Positions 11,176 through 24,182 of a stretch of 64,000 bases of DNA are shown piece after piece. Each line of letters starts with the position of its first letter. The stretch's first letter is position 1. Source of the DNA: Microcebus murinus. Lineage: Eukaryota; Chordata; Mammalia; Primates; Cheirogaleidae. Where the stretch lies: contig NC_134108.1 in the NCBI RefSeq assembly GCF_040939455.1, positions 46,127,501 through 46,191,500 of the forward strand. The letters are read 5' to 3'. Position numbers and translations under genes: made by a program. The notes beneath the pieces are model-generated. The model was not told the origin of the DNA. It saw only the letters and a list, made by a program, of their open reading frames with translations, and made no database searches.

Positions 11176-11560
11176 TCTATCCAATGGTGCTATTGAATAT
11201 ACCTCTTACCTTCTTAAGGGGCCTTGCTTTATCTGCTGACTGCTCTGTCTCGAGTCATGATCTGCTCCTTCTCTACTGGATCCTTTTATTACTCAATAAA
11301 ACATTCAGGTCAATAAGCCTTTCTTATGTAAAACATAAAACAAAGGCCCTGCTACCCCTACTTTCAAGATTATACCAATATCTTACACTCCTTTGTCATG
11401 GAAAGTTCTCTAGCTCTTTCTCTGTATTTACTTGCTCTCCTTTTTACTTCCTCTCTCCTTCCCTTTCCCCACCTCCATTAATTACCTTAAAGAATGTACT
11501 TTTATCTTTCCTGGAAACTCATGCTTTCCTTGTACCTCTGTCATCTATGTGGGCTTCTTT
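11176..11560 (+). mobile_element. L2 LINE internal fragment
   Basis: TCTCTACTGGATCCTTTTATT and the following pyrimidine-rich stretch with GGCCCTGCTACCCCTACTTT and TGTATTTACTTGCTCTCC follow the order of an internal L2 segment that lies 5' of the reverse transcriptase. The overlapping 131- and 75-codon open frames here are a by-product of its pyrimidine-rich composition. Confidence 0.5.
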
Positions 11561-11897
11561 TTCTCTGGCTGTCTCTTAAGTTATCAGTATTTCTCAAATG
11601 TTGCAAACTGACTCAAGCTAATCAGACAATGATACATGTTCCTAGGTGTCATTTTTTGGCAGGTGATGGTAGTTGTTCTAAGGTAAGACTTCCTCTCCCT
11701 AGCCTTCCTACTGAATTATAAAGAAAGCAAGTCAAAGCCCACATTCTGTACACAGCAGAATGACTACAGGCATTCAATCAACAAATATTCAATTCCAAAG
11801 CAGGCATTAAATATATTGCTCTAATTTTTATTGGATCTTTCATTTTGATACTGAAAATCATCTGCTTCTTTCATGTTTTATTGGATACTCTGAGTTT

Positions 11898-12050
11898 TTT
11901 TTTTTTTTTTTTTTTAGAAAATGACATGACCAAGATATATTTGTTACAGAAATGCAATCTGATTTGAGTTATTTTATGTGTGTGTGTGCATGTGTGTATG
12001 GGGTGGGTAAATGGGTGTGTATGAGTCCTTGTGTGTTTATGTTGGCATGT
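11898..12050 (+). repeat. T-tract followed by TG-rich simple repeat
   Basis: A run of about 20 T (11897-11917) is followed after 60 bases by an imperfect GT-rich tract (about 11976-12042) with TGTGTGTGTGTGCATGTGTG. Both are low-complexity. The T-tract could be the tail of a decayed minus-strand retroelement, but no body is recognisable. Confidence 0.8.
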
Positions 12051-12065
12051 CATGAAATAGGTGGA

Positions 12066-13070
12066 AAATTCAATACAAAAGATTTCAAACACATCTCTAC
12101 ATTATTCTGTACTAGCTTCTGAAAGAGAGAGAAGGAGAGGGAAAAAAGACTGAAAAATATTTTATTTTTTTAAATTCTGTTCATTTGAGAGTGCACTAGC
12201 ATTCCGAGCTATTTTTGAGTAAGTTGCAAGAACATCTGCTGATGTTCATTTGGAAAAATTCTTGGGGATTTAGGCATAAGTTACGATAGATACCTTTTCT
12301 TTTTTTTTAATTTCCTTTTTAGGACAGATATATAATATTTTATTTGAGCACATTTGGATCTTATTTGACCATATTTCACATTTATAATGATTTAAAATGG
12401 TTGAATGGGACATTGTTTATTTCTATAAAATAATTATTTATAATACACATAACATTCCAATATAATTAATGAAATGATTATAAAATCACTCATAATTTGT
12501 CAACTTACCAAATCAAAATGGTTTTCATTTTTTGTTTACTTTAGTACTTACACACAGAATATCATTTTTATCATTGTATTCATAGCATATATAAATTTTT
12601 TTCTAACATTATTTTTGTTGCTATACAATCTTTATAATTACTATTTCTAGATGTGATAAAATATGTCACACAGTAGACAAGTATCCTCTTCTTTACTTAC
12701 TTACACTCCTATTTCTCATCATTTGCTACTTCTTATTTGCTATTATGAATATGTAATACTGAACATATCTCTAGATAACATTTCCTTTCCTATTGGGTTA
12801 TTACTTAAAATAAACTCCCAGTAGTGTTATTACTAGATCAAAAATATGAATATGTTTATGATTCTTGCTGCATACTGTACATTATTTCTCAGAATATTAA
12901 AAAATAATTGCAATAATCATTTATGGATTATATTAATATAATAAATTCCAGGAAACTTATTGCTACTAGACATACAGAAATGAAAAAGAGAGTCCTCTTC
13001 ATAGGGGAACTAATTCCATATTCTTTCCTTCTGCTTTGAGTGAGAAAACCATTTACCAACTGTTATTGGG
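12066..13070. other. Unassigned AT-rich DNA
   Basis: No reading frame and no clear repeat. The segment around 12760-12850 (ACTCCCAGTAGTGTTATTACTAG) has the layout seen at some old LINE 3' ends, but too weakly to call. Confidence 0.4.
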
Positions 13071-13071
13071 C

Positions 13072-13242
13072 TTAAGAATTATATGAGGTGTTTCAAATAA
13101 AATGCAGATTTTTAGGGCCACTGTTGCACATAATCAGATTAAGAAGACCTAAAAGGGCACCTAGGTTGTCTATATTTTTACAATCACCCCTAGATGATTC
13201 TGACACTCATGGTTCACAGGCCATGATTTGAGAAGCACTGCT
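13072..13242 (+). mobile_element. MER5A-like hAT DNA transposon remnant
   Basis: AGAATTATATGAGGTGTTTC, AAAATGCAGATTTTTAGGGCC and the ending CATGATTTGAGAAGCACTG follow the MER5A consensus order, including the terminal TTTGAGAACCACTG. It is a non-autonomous hAT-Charlie element. The left terminus is missing or too diverged to place. Confidence 0.75.
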
Positions 13243-13480
13243 CTGTATGCCGATGATATCCAGACCTGCATCTTTGACCTGCCCTGCCCCAAGAGCCTCA
13301 GCCCAACTGACTTTAGAGATTAACGTATTTCAAACTAAATTCCTCGCCCCTCTTCTCTTTGAGCATTGCCCCATTTTTTGCATCCAGTATAGTAAATAGC
13401 TTCTTGGTATTGCTCTTGAATTTTATCATTTAATACTCACTTCTTTGTGAGCATTACCTATAAGTAATATATTATATTTG
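13243..13480 (+). mobile_element. L2 LINE reverse-transcriptase fragment
   Basis: TGTATGCCGATGATATCCAG encodes the L2 YADD-like catalytic box (Y-A-D-D), followed by GACCTGCCCTGCCCC, TTTCAAACTAAATTCCTCGC and CTTGGTATTGCTCTTGA, in L2 order. It starts right at the end of the MER5A-like element, so the transposon may have landed in this L2. Confidence 0.65.
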
Positions 13481-14934
13481 GACCATTTAATTAATTTTCT
13501 AAAGTATTCTCTGAAAAATAAAGACAACTCCCAAAATATTTAGTTTTATATTCATGACCCTTTAGTTACCTATTAAATTTTACTCTGAAAATTCTCCATA
13601 GTGATTCTGTAGTTTAGGTTCAAATGTATTTTGAGAAAGTATATTTGTACATATATATTATATATTGTAAACATATATGTCTATATACATACACATTTAT
13701 CTATATAAATGTATGTAACAGAGACCATTCTTTTTAGAATAAAAATGACTATTCTGAAGATGTCAGAAAAGAAGCTATATTTGTTATCTATTTTAAAAAT
13801 TAGAGTTGAAAGAGGCTATTTGACATTTATTAGGAAGATCCTGTATTTACAGATGAATTAAAACTAAAAAAAGTGAAGAATGTTGTTTATTCTCTTATTT
13901 AACATTTTTAGAAGACTGATCTTACTACCTGTCACAATAGTTTATATTACTATTTCTTAAATTAGTACAAATTAATTCTATCCTATTTCATAATCCTAGC
14001 TTTCTCTGTTTAATCTCCCCTCTCTCTCTATCACCACCCCCCCGTGCATCTCTGTGTACTATTTTATCTGCCACATTCACCTTCACCACTTCTATGAAAT
14101 TGCCCTTGTCACTGTCAAAAAATGCCCTTGTTTCTTATTTTATTTGACCTCTGTGTGTAACAAAATATTCAATCTATCTGACATAGATTTATCAGAGTTT
14201 ATTCATTTTATTTAAAAGTACATCTAGTCATTACCACTTTAATAAAATCTTTCATGAAAATCTTTTTTCTATTGATTTCTATCATAGAATAGTATTCTCC
14301 TTTACTTTCTTTTATCTCCTTTTTCTATTTCTCTTTCTCCTTTTGTCTACTTTTTCTCAGTTACAATGGCACCTCTTTCTTCACTAATATAATAACCATT
14401 GCCGTTTCTCAGATCTCTGTCTTCAACCTCCATTTCACTCTGATCCTCCCGGGTTGATATTTTACACTTCCATATTCTTAAATATTATTTATAAATGTTA
14501 TCATCTACCTTAGTAAATGTACACAATTCCATTTCCCAAAGGTATCTCCCAAAAAGCTAACCCAATAATCTAATCATTATTCTACCATCTGGATATGACT
14601 TAACTCCTGTATTCTCTTTCAAGAAATACTGTTGCCAGGCCAAAATAAAAAAAAAAAAAAAACAAGAGCAACAACATGTGTTAGGAGTATCCTTTTCCTA
14701 ACTCTCCATACACAAGGCTAGCAAATAAGCAATGCTAAGGATATACTCATGAAAAGAGTAATGGTGTATGGATATACCCTGAAGTTTGGTGGTCAGCATA
14801 AAGTGAGAAAGCTACCAAGTAGAAAAGAAGGCAGCTTGCTTCTTTTGATTGCAGGCCTGTTGCTTTTTATATCATTAGGTTAGGATAGGTGCTCTTTCAG
14901 CAGTCAAGGATATATCTATTCCCTTGATTACACA
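13481..14934. other. Mostly unassigned, with a weak L2-like piece
   Basis: 14030-14170 (CACTTCTATGAAATTGCCC, TATTTGACCTCTGTG) resembles L2 sequence upstream of the reverse transcriptase, at low confidence. 13650-13715 is TA/CA-rich. 14646-14662 is an A run. The rest shows nothing recognisable. Confidence 0.4.
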
Positions 14935-15350
14935 AGTGCTTCCCTATGCCATTTCTGATGGCCTTGTCAAACCTACTATTTTTGATTACTTTTGCAGTAA
15001 TCTTTCACTTTTCTCTCATTGCCACCAAGCCATCTTAGAGTTTCCTGAGCAAACCGTGCTCCAGGTCTTATCCTTGCCTTTGCAACAGATTTGCCATTTT
15101 AGACCATTTTCTCTATCTAGAATATATTTCTCCCACCTTTTCTTCTATGACTAATTTCTGTGTGTTTCTCATCTTTACCTTCCCCTCTGCTCCTCACTCG
15201 TCTCTAGTCCTGAATAGATACAATTTGTATGTGCTTTCTTTGTCATACCTTTTATTATATCATGATCTAATTTCCTTTTTGGCTGAATATACCATGAACT
15301 TCTTTTCCATCTGAATTCTCAATGCTAAACACAGTAATCTCTGAGGAAGC
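14935..15350 (+). mobile_element. L2 LINE 3' region
   Basis: The order of CATTGCCACCAAGCCATCTT, GCTCCAGGTCTTATCCTTGC, TCTATCTAGAATATATTTCTC and CTGAATATACCATGAACTTC parallels the L2 3' region (CCTCAGGGCCTTTGCAC, CTGGAATGCTC, then the CTAGAATGTAAGCTCC block). Highly diverged. Confidence 0.55.
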
Positions 15351-17899
15351 TATCCTAATATAGAATATTTTACTCCATATGTGAATGTTGCTATGAAATG
15401 TAAGCTGAAAGGAGTTTATGACTCTTGGAATTTCCTACCCCATTCATAAAGTATCCCTTTCAAGTCCTAATTCCTAAGCCAAGTATTGAAGTGATTTTAT
15501 TTCAACATTTTTCAGCAACATTTACTTTAGTGACAACCAATTCTAAGTTGTCAGAGGCATTTTTTTGGAAGATGTTTGCATTTTGGTTAGAACAATAGAT
15601 AACAGAGTTTACACTTGGAATGCTGTTTTTTTGGAACCCTCATGATCAGTGAGATGCTATATTGGCTTCCATGAGCTGATTGCAGCTGCCTGTGGAAACC
15701 TAATGGCAGGTAGACTATGATTTCTGCATTTGACATGCACACAGTGCTTTCATATCCACATAAATAATTATAAACAGAAATGTGAAATAGAAGTAAAGAG
15801 GAACTCATGACACTGAGGTTTTGGAAAAATGTGATGCTGGTGAAACATTAGTGGCTTAGTTTGAGGTTTTGGCTACTTGCTACTGCCATTCCTCTGGTTA
15901 TGCTAATTTCGCTAATGATTTTTATCTTCACAAGTGGTTATAACTATCACTGTTAGGTTTCCTTTGGTCTCAAAATATTCAAAAATCAGCAGTAGAGATA
16001 TCATCTTTATTCTGAGAACCATAACCAATTTAAACTTAGTAGCCATAATACTTAAATTTTAGGTTCTCACTTCTTAACTTTATGGTTTTTACTATGATGA
16101 TAATGGTCACATTTTTGCCACTTTTCTAGGTAAAACACTCAACATTCCAAAAGTTACTTGATAAATTATTTATAATACCCTCCACAGGCAAGAAAGCAGT
16201 AAGAGCGATGGGCTCTATTTTTCACAAAAGCAAATAAGTCGTGGTGATGTTTTACGGCACATGCACTACAGATCAGTAACGACCAAAAAAGCAAATTGGC
16301 AGCCACGTAACTACTTGCAGATTCCTAAACATACCAAACCCAATGGCAGGTATGGCAATAAATCATTGAGAGTTAGGAACATTTTTTCCTTCAAATATTC
16401 CCAAATGGAATTTTCCTTAAATACAAACTCTTTTTTGGGGGGGGGAGTAGGAAATAAGTATGAAGAGGAAAGTCTTATCTCAGACACTAGTGTTATTTAT
16501 TTCTGCATATTTTCCAAATTTTCTATGTATATATTTATTCACCTAAACAGGTAATACATGCTTACAGTAAAACAAATAGCAGGTACAAGATCTAGACAGT
16601 GAAAATACGTCTTCATCACATTCCTTCCCCATCTCTCATTTCTCTGCAGAGTTAACCAGTTACCAGTTTCTTGACTGGCAGTTAAGACTTGTGTTTTTCC
16701 ATTTATACATACATTTTCCTTGTTTCAGGGACTTAAATTCTTTCTAGTTTCAACTCAAAATTTCCAGCTGCTGAAAGAAGGTTGATATAAGAATATTATC
16801 TATTTTCCTTTCAAAGAAAACCACAGATTCGGAGCTACTATCAGTCCTAACCAGTTATCTCTCTTTAAAAGAGAAACACATTTGTTTCAGTCAAAGCTGG
16901 CGATACATGTGAGGAATACATAAATATTTAAAGAAAGAGCAAAAGCCACAAAGTAAAAATAATGATATTGGCTGAACTCTCACAGTATATCTTATGTACA
17001 ACATTAGCTTCTTTTTCAAGTTATTCTGGAAAGTTTCTTATAGAAGCCTATTTATGAACTAAGTTTTAGTGTGTAGTTTTGAAAATACTGAATGTGCTCA
17101 ACTTCATAATAAAAAGGAAACTATTATAAGAGTGTTTCAACATTATTGTCAGGATACAGTAAAGTAAAAGAAAAACACAACTTCCTTTTTAACTTCTGAA
17201 AGTCTTCTCCTTACTTGTGAATTTCTTTTCATTTTCACATCTAATGTGAACCCATAGGCAAAATAGAGTATTTGGAGAAAGTAAGGAAGAGGGAGTCATG
17301 TTTGCTTTTATCCTCTGCTAATTATAAATGTTTAGGATTAAGAATTTACTCAGTGGATAAGTTGCTTGGAAATATAACTGCCTTTTGAAAAATATCGAGC
17401 TTAGAAAACTCTTAGGAAAAAACTCTGAATTAATTTTAAATCTCTTCTATGTTTAATCACAAGGATAAATAGATCTTCATAAACTTTCAGTTTCTGTGGT
17501 GAGGATGTTTTTCATGATGATAGCAGTTGGCCTCTTGGGAATCTGAAAAATTGTCCAAAATTTGACTAACAGGAAGAATGAACTGAAATCCTAGCACAAG
17601 CAGACAGGAAACAGCCATGTTAAGAAAACATTTGGTAAGGGACACCACATAGACTTTGGTCAATGTGCTTCCAGGTCAAAATTCACGTATGTCTTCCCAA
17701 TTTCTTTTTCCAACTTCTCCTGCTATAACTACTATCTCTCCTTGTAAATAATGTCTCTGTTGTTATTTTTAACAGCCATATCATTTCAACTATGTGTACT
17801 GTAACAAGTATGTGTACTGTAACTTTCATCATTTTCTTAGTGTTGAATTTTTATTATATAAAATTATAGTGATAGTTTTAATGTAGCTATGTCCTGTTG
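15351..17899. other. Unassigned AT-rich DNA
   Basis: No supported gene. A 97-codon frame at 16261-16554 (+) has no recognisable domain and runs across a G tract (about 16437-16446), so I do not call it. 16600-16720 could be an old LINE 3' end, not clear enough to name. Confidence 0.4.
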
Positions 17900-20800
17900 A
17901 TATTAAGAAAATGATAAGTGGGCTTATGAAATTAAAATGTATGAACTTTTTAATACACAATTAGATTTTCTTTCCAGGCAGGTTACATCTACTTACCTTA
18001 CCATCAGCAGTGTATAAGATTTACCATCAACTCACTATTATTGACAGTAATGAAATTCATCCAACTTTTTTTATCTTAAGGGGAAAATGATGACATCTTT
18101 AATATAAAATTTTGTTTCCCATGGAAGACATAAAATTTCTAAAAAAGTTCTTAAAATTTATTTCTATTATTTGTTAATCCTTAGGACCTTAATTATTTTT
18201 CTTATAAATCCTTTATTGGATATAACTATTGACATTTTTGCCTACTGTAGTTTATAAAAATATTTTTCTAGTACCTTTTAAAATTATATTCCTGCCTGCT
18301 ATAAGTTTGATTTTTATTTGGTATGATTGGGTAACTTTTTACTTTGTAATTTTCCTTATCATTATGAGGCTAAGAAAGATATTTACTATGAGAGATTAAC
18401 TATTCAATTAAATTATTTTGGGTAGGTTTTTATTACATAAATTTATACAATACATTATTTGAAACTGCTAACATTAATTTTGGTTTGGTATAATTTACCC
18501 AATTATAATTAAAATTAAAATTTAGTATATAGTATTTCGTTGCCCATTGTTTATATGCTTTTTAATCATATATCAGATACTTGACATATGACAGATTATT
18601 TTCATGAACATGTTTTTGTGATTCATTGATACGTATGTGTTGATAATGTTATGAAATTTTAATTATTTTGCTCTATAGTGAATTGTAATTCATGGCAAAG
18701 TCTTTTCATTCTAACAGGATTTTCACAAAGCAAAATATTTAATTTTGATGAAGTCCAATTTGTCAAATTTTTCTTTTGTGGATTGTGATCTTGGTGTCAT
18801 GGCTAAGAACTCTGTCTAGTCTTAGATCCTAAAAATTTTCTAGAAGTTTATATTTTTCTAAAAGTTTATAGTTTTACATTTTATACTTAAAACTGGGATT
18901 CATACTGAGTTAATTTGTGTACTAGGTGTGACACTTAAGTTCATTTTTTGCCAATGGATGTTCAATTATTCCAGCTTCATTTGCTGAAAAGACTTTCCTC
19001 CATTAAATTGAATTTTCACCTTTTCAGAATCAGTTAGAAATATTTGTCTGGGCCTCCTTATGGGTCTCTATTCTGTTCCATCAATATGTCTATCCCTCAT
19101 CCAACACCACACAGTTCTGATTACTGTAGCTACAAGAATCACAATCAGGTACATTAATTTCTCCTACTTTATTCTTTCTATTTCAAAATCATTTTAGCCA
19201 TTCATGTAAGTTTTAGAATAATTTGTCTATATCTAAAAAAATACTGTTGGAATTCTGAGTGGAATTTATTAAATTTGTATATAAATTTGTGGAAAGTATG
19301 TGTATCAGTTTGTGAAAGATTTATAAAGTTGAACCTTCCATTTATTTAGTTCTGTTTTATTTCTCTCATAAAAATTTTGTAGTTTTCACCATACAAATCC
19401 TGTACATATTTTATTAGATACTTATTTTAGATACTATTTAGATACTATTAGATACTATTTTATTAGATACTTAAGCCTAAGTATCTCATTTTTGATCTTT
19501 TGTAAATTGTGTGTTTCTAGTTTTTGTTTGCATGTGAACATTGTTAGAATATCAAACTATGATTGATTTTTTGAGTGGTAATCTTTTATACTCTGATCTT
19601 ACTGAACTCGTTTATTAGTTCTAGCAGTTTTATATAGATTCCTTGGCTTGTTGTACATAGAAAATTACATCATCTGCAAATATGTACAGTTTTATTTATT
19701 CTTTTCTGACCCATATGTCTTTTATTTCCTTTTCTTACCTTATTTCTCTAGCTAGAATTTCCAGCACTATGTTAAATAAAAGAGGTAAGAACAGAATACT
19801 TGCCTTGCTCTCAATCTTAGGGGAAAATAGTCTTTCACCAATAAATATAATATTAGCTGTATTTTGCAAATTATCATTATCGAGTTAAGGATGTTTCTCT
19901 TTGTTCCTAATTTGCTGAGAGTTTTTCTCATAAATGTGTTCTGAATTTTGTTAGTTTTTTATATAAATTGATATGATCATGTGATTTTTCTTCTTTAGTC
20001 TGTTAATATGGAAGATCACATTGGTTAATTTTTGAATTTAGCCTGGAATAAAAAACACCTGGGCATGGTGTATAAATCTTTTTTATATATTACTCAATTC
20101 TATTTGGTAATATTTTGTTAAAGATTTTTGTTTCTATATTCAGTAAGGATATTGGTTTGTAGTTTTCTTTGCTTTTAATGTCCTTGTCTGGTTTTGATAT
20201 CAGGAAAATACACGCTTCATAAAGTGAATAGGAAAGTGTTCCCTCCTGTTTTATTTTCTAAAGAGACTCTGTAGGATTGGTGTTAATTCTTCTTCAAAAT
20301 CTGTTAGCATTCTCCAGTAAAACTATCTGAGAACTGGAGATATTTTGGGGGGAATTCTTTTCATTACAAATTAAATTATGGATGAGTTGTGGTAGCGTGT
20401 ACTTTTGAAGACTATTCCATTTTATTTAAATTGCCAACTGAATGTGTATAGAATTATTCATAGTATCTCTTTATTGTAATTTTGGTATCTAAAGGATCTG
20501 TAGTGAGAACCTCCTGTTTTGCTCCTCAGTAATTTGTGTCTTTCCCCTTTTTTTCTTTGTTAGTCTTGTTAGAGATTTGTCAATTTTATTGATCTTTCCA
20601 AAGAATCGGCTCCTTCTGAACTCTTTTGAGAAAGGCTTGTTTTATTCAGTATCTCTATTGTATTTTTGTTTTCAATTTCATTGATTTCTGCTCTTATATT
20701 TTCTTTCTTATGCTTCTTTGAACTTATTTGTTCATCTTTTTTTTAAGTTCTTGAAGTAGAGCTTCAGATTATTGAGGCATTTCCTCTTCCTAGTGTATTC

Positions 20801-23800
20801 TCTTAGTGCTGTGAATGTGCCTTTTAGCAACTTTAGCTACCTTTTTGATCAACAGATTATTAGAAATGTGCAGTTTAGTTTCCACGTGTTTGAAGGTTTT
20901 CTTATCTTCCTGTTATTCATTTTCAATATCATTCAATTGTGCTCAGAGAACACATTCTATATGAATTTCAGTTCCTTTAAATTTATTTTTTATGCCCTAG
21001 GGTATGATCTCGGTATACATTCCATAGTCGCTTGGAAAGAATATATATTCTGCTATTTCTTGGTGCAGTGTTCTAGACATGTTCACTGTATTCTGCTAGT
21101 TGATGCTGTTGAGTTCTTGCATATCCTTGTTGATTTTTTCTGTTTACTTGTTTTATCAGTTAATTGTTTAGAGAGAGATGTTGAAGTCACCAACTATAAT
21201 TTTGAGTTTATCTATTTCTCCTTTGTTTCCTAATAGTCTTTGTCTCACATATTTTGTAGCTGTGCTTTGTTAGTGCATACATATTTAAAATTGCTATATA
21301 TTGTTGATGGATTGTCCTTTTTCATTATATAATGCCCTCTCTGTCTCTCATAATTTTCTCTGCTCTGAAGTCAACTTTATCCAATATTAATATAGCCACT
21401 TCTGCTTTCTTTTGATTAACATTTACATGATAAATCTTTTTCCTTCCTGCCTATATTGTTATATTTTAAGTGAGTTTATTTTAGATAACAGATAGTTTGT
21501 TCATGTTTTCAATGCATACAGCTGATATTGTTTCATAATTTTTATATTTAGAACATTTACATTTAATGTAATTATTGATATATTAGAGCTTAAGTATGCC
21601 TTTTTATTTTTCTATTTTATGTGAGTTGCTCTGTATATAATATTGCATATAAATAACAATATTTATGTTATTGCCAATGTTGCCTTTTTACCAGTTTGAG
21701 TGAGGTATGCAAACTCTACCTACCTTTGTTTTCCTTTACTTTCCTTATTTTTAATATAGTTATTTTTAATATTTCCTCTATCTTTATTCAGAACTATATC
21801 AGTAAGTGCTGTAATTTTTGCTATAATTGTCAAACATAATTTAGAAAACTCATGAAGAGAAGGAAAGTCTACTTTATTTACCTATAATTTTGCTTATTGT
21901 GTTCTTCCTTTCTTCTTGGTGTTCCAGGGTTTCCTTCTTTGTCATTTCATTTCTGTTTGGTGAATTTGCTTAGCCGTTCTTTTGATTTAGGTTTGTTAGT
22001 AACAAATTCTCTTAATTTTCCTTCATCTGAGAATGTCATGATTTTCCTTTATTCCTGAAGAATAAGCTAGCTGGATATACAATTCTGAAGTGAAGTTTTT
22101 TTTCTTTCAGTACTTTGAAAATGGTATGCCAATTCCTTCTAGCCTCTAGGGTTTCTGATGAGAAATCTGCTTTCATTGAAATTGTTTTGATCTTTTAGAT
22201 AAGGTATTTTTTCTTTTTGCCTTCAAGATTTTTTCTTTGTCTTTACTCTTCAGAAGTTTGACTATGGTGTGTCTTAGGTTTATTCTGTTTGAGGTTTACT
22301 TAGTTTCTTGGATCTATAGGTTTATGTATTTTGTCAAATTTAGGAAGTTTAAGTCATCATTTCTTTAAGTACTTTTTAAGTCCATATTTCCTCACCTCTC
22401 TGCAATATCTCCAATGACATGAATGCTAGAATTTTTTTTATATTCTCACAGTTCTCTGAAGTTCTGTTTGTATTTTTTTCAGTCTACTTTCTCTCTGATG
22501 TTCAGATTGGGTGATTTCTACTATTTTATCTTCCAGTTCGCTGATTCTTTTCTCTGTTCCTTCTACTTTTTTGTCAACAGCATTCATTGGGTTATTTTAT
22601 TTTGATTGTTACACTTTTCAGCTCTAAAACTTTCATTTGATTTTCTTTCTATCTTCTATTTCTCTGCTAAGATTTGATTTCTTTGCTTAGACTTTCTACT
22701 TTTTTATTTATTTCAAATGCATTTGTAATTGCTATTGAAACATTTATGATGGCTGCTTTAAAGAAATTGTAAGATAATTCTAACAACACTAATGTCTTGA
22801 TGTGGATATCTATTGATTGGTTCATTGACTTCATTCAACTCAAAATCTTTCTGTTCCTTGGCGTAATGTATGATTTTCAATTAAAACCAAAAAATAAAAA
22901 ATAGGGCATTATGGTAAGAGACTCTGGATTTTATATAAACCTATTTTTGCTGGTTTTGTCTGACATTGCTCTGGCAGGGAAAGAATGGAGATATATTCCT
23001 TATAATTACCAGGTGGAGGTAGAAGTTCAGTTTATACTAGTGAAGGTAGAAATGTAGATTCCTCACTGAGCCTCTGTTGATAATGAGGGGAGAGGTCTTA
23101 TCCTTGTTGTGGGATGGCAGTGTGATTTCTGGCTGTGGGATGGCTGTGGGATAGCAGTGAGATTTCTGCTGGCTCCCTGCTAGACCTTCATTGATACCTC
23201 CTTGGCTGAGAGGTGTCAGAATGGCTCATTATTGCTCCCCATATGACTACCAGCCACATCATGAGAAAGGCTACTTCTTACTACTGAGCAAAGGTGAGAA
23301 TCCTGACTATCCTATAGGTATCTTCCTATAGCACCCCAGCTAAAAGGGGGAGAGATGGCTCATTACTGCTGAGTGGGAATGAAAGTTCAGATTCCATCCC
23401 CATGGTCCCCACTGACACTGTTGAAGGCCAGATAACTTTGTTACTGCCAGATGAGATGAAAATGCTGGCTTCCTTCTTGGCCTTTCTGACATCACCTTGT
23501 TGGTGGTGAAGGAAATGGTAAATTGAAAAGACTTTTATAGCCTGACAAGGATGAATGTCTAGGCTTACTATGCAGCCTTTGCTAACATGGACAGGGATGG
23601 GGCCACATCTCTGTTTATTTGTTTGTTTGTTTTTGAGTTTTCTCCTATGGTGTTTGGGAGAAGTAGGGCGGGTATTGTCTAAAAGTTTTCTGTCTTGTTA
23701 GGTGACTCTCTCCTTATCCTTTGACTACAGAGAACAGTTTTTGTTGGTGTGGTGTTGTGCTTTCCCTTCCCTTCCCTTCCCTTCCCTTCCCTTCCCTTCC

Positions 23801-24182
23801 CTTCCCTTCCCTTCCCTTCCCTTTTCTTTTCCTTCCTTCCTTCCTTCCTTCCTTCCTTCCTTCCTTCCTTCCTTCCTTCCTTCCTTCCTTCCTTCCTTCC
23901 TTCCTTTCTTCCTTTTTATTCTTCATCTACACCTGTGGCATTTCTGAGTTGCTGATATCTTCATCTCCAAGTTTGGTATATAAAAGGAAAAAAGAAAACC
24001 CAGGAAACTCACTACTGTGCTGTTCCTTGGATCTTCAGTTCTAGAGGATCTGCCTTCTTCTGGCCAATTTTCATAGTCTTAATATGTTTGTTTTATATAT
24101 AATATTCAGGGTTTTTAGTTGTCCTTAGTGACAGAAACAGGGAAAAGTATATCTAATTCCTCTTTCCAGATGTAGAAGTCTA
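17900..24182 (-). mobile_element. Long antisense L1M element, ORF2 to 5' UTR
   Basis: Read on the minus strand this is one old L1. The order runs from ORF2 C-terminal sequence near 18000, through reverse transcriptase (about 19000-20300), to the endonuclease-side part (20500-21500). The last part is the L1M 5' end (about 21830-24182), with blocks such as CTTCATCTGAGAATGTCATG, CCTCTAGGGTTTCTGATGAG and TTCAGGGTTTTTAGTTGTCC. ORF1 is not evident, so either it is lost or this subfamily differs there. Long forward frames such as 20772-21233 are antisense shadows. The left boundary is soft. Confidence 0.8.
23763..23914 (+). repeat. (CCCTT)n to (CCTT)n compound microsatellite
   Basis: About 12 perfect CCCTT units run to 23824. 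After a short TTTTCTTTT break, about 19 CCTT units follow to about 23905, ending in TTTC variants. It lies in the 5' part of the antisense L1M. The poly-Pro/Ser/Phe and poly-Lys/Glu frames over it are artefacts. Confidence 0.97.

Noticed and set aside
20772..21233. 153-codon forward frame rich in Phe and Leu
   Set aside because: It runs antisense to L1M ORF2 endonuclease-side sequence. The reverse complement of the A-rich L1 coding strand is T-rich and gives Phe/Leu-rich chance frames.
23702..24044. Four overlapping frames of 68-107 codons over CCCTT/CCTT
   Set aside because: Same artefact: stop-free simple repeat read in all frames.
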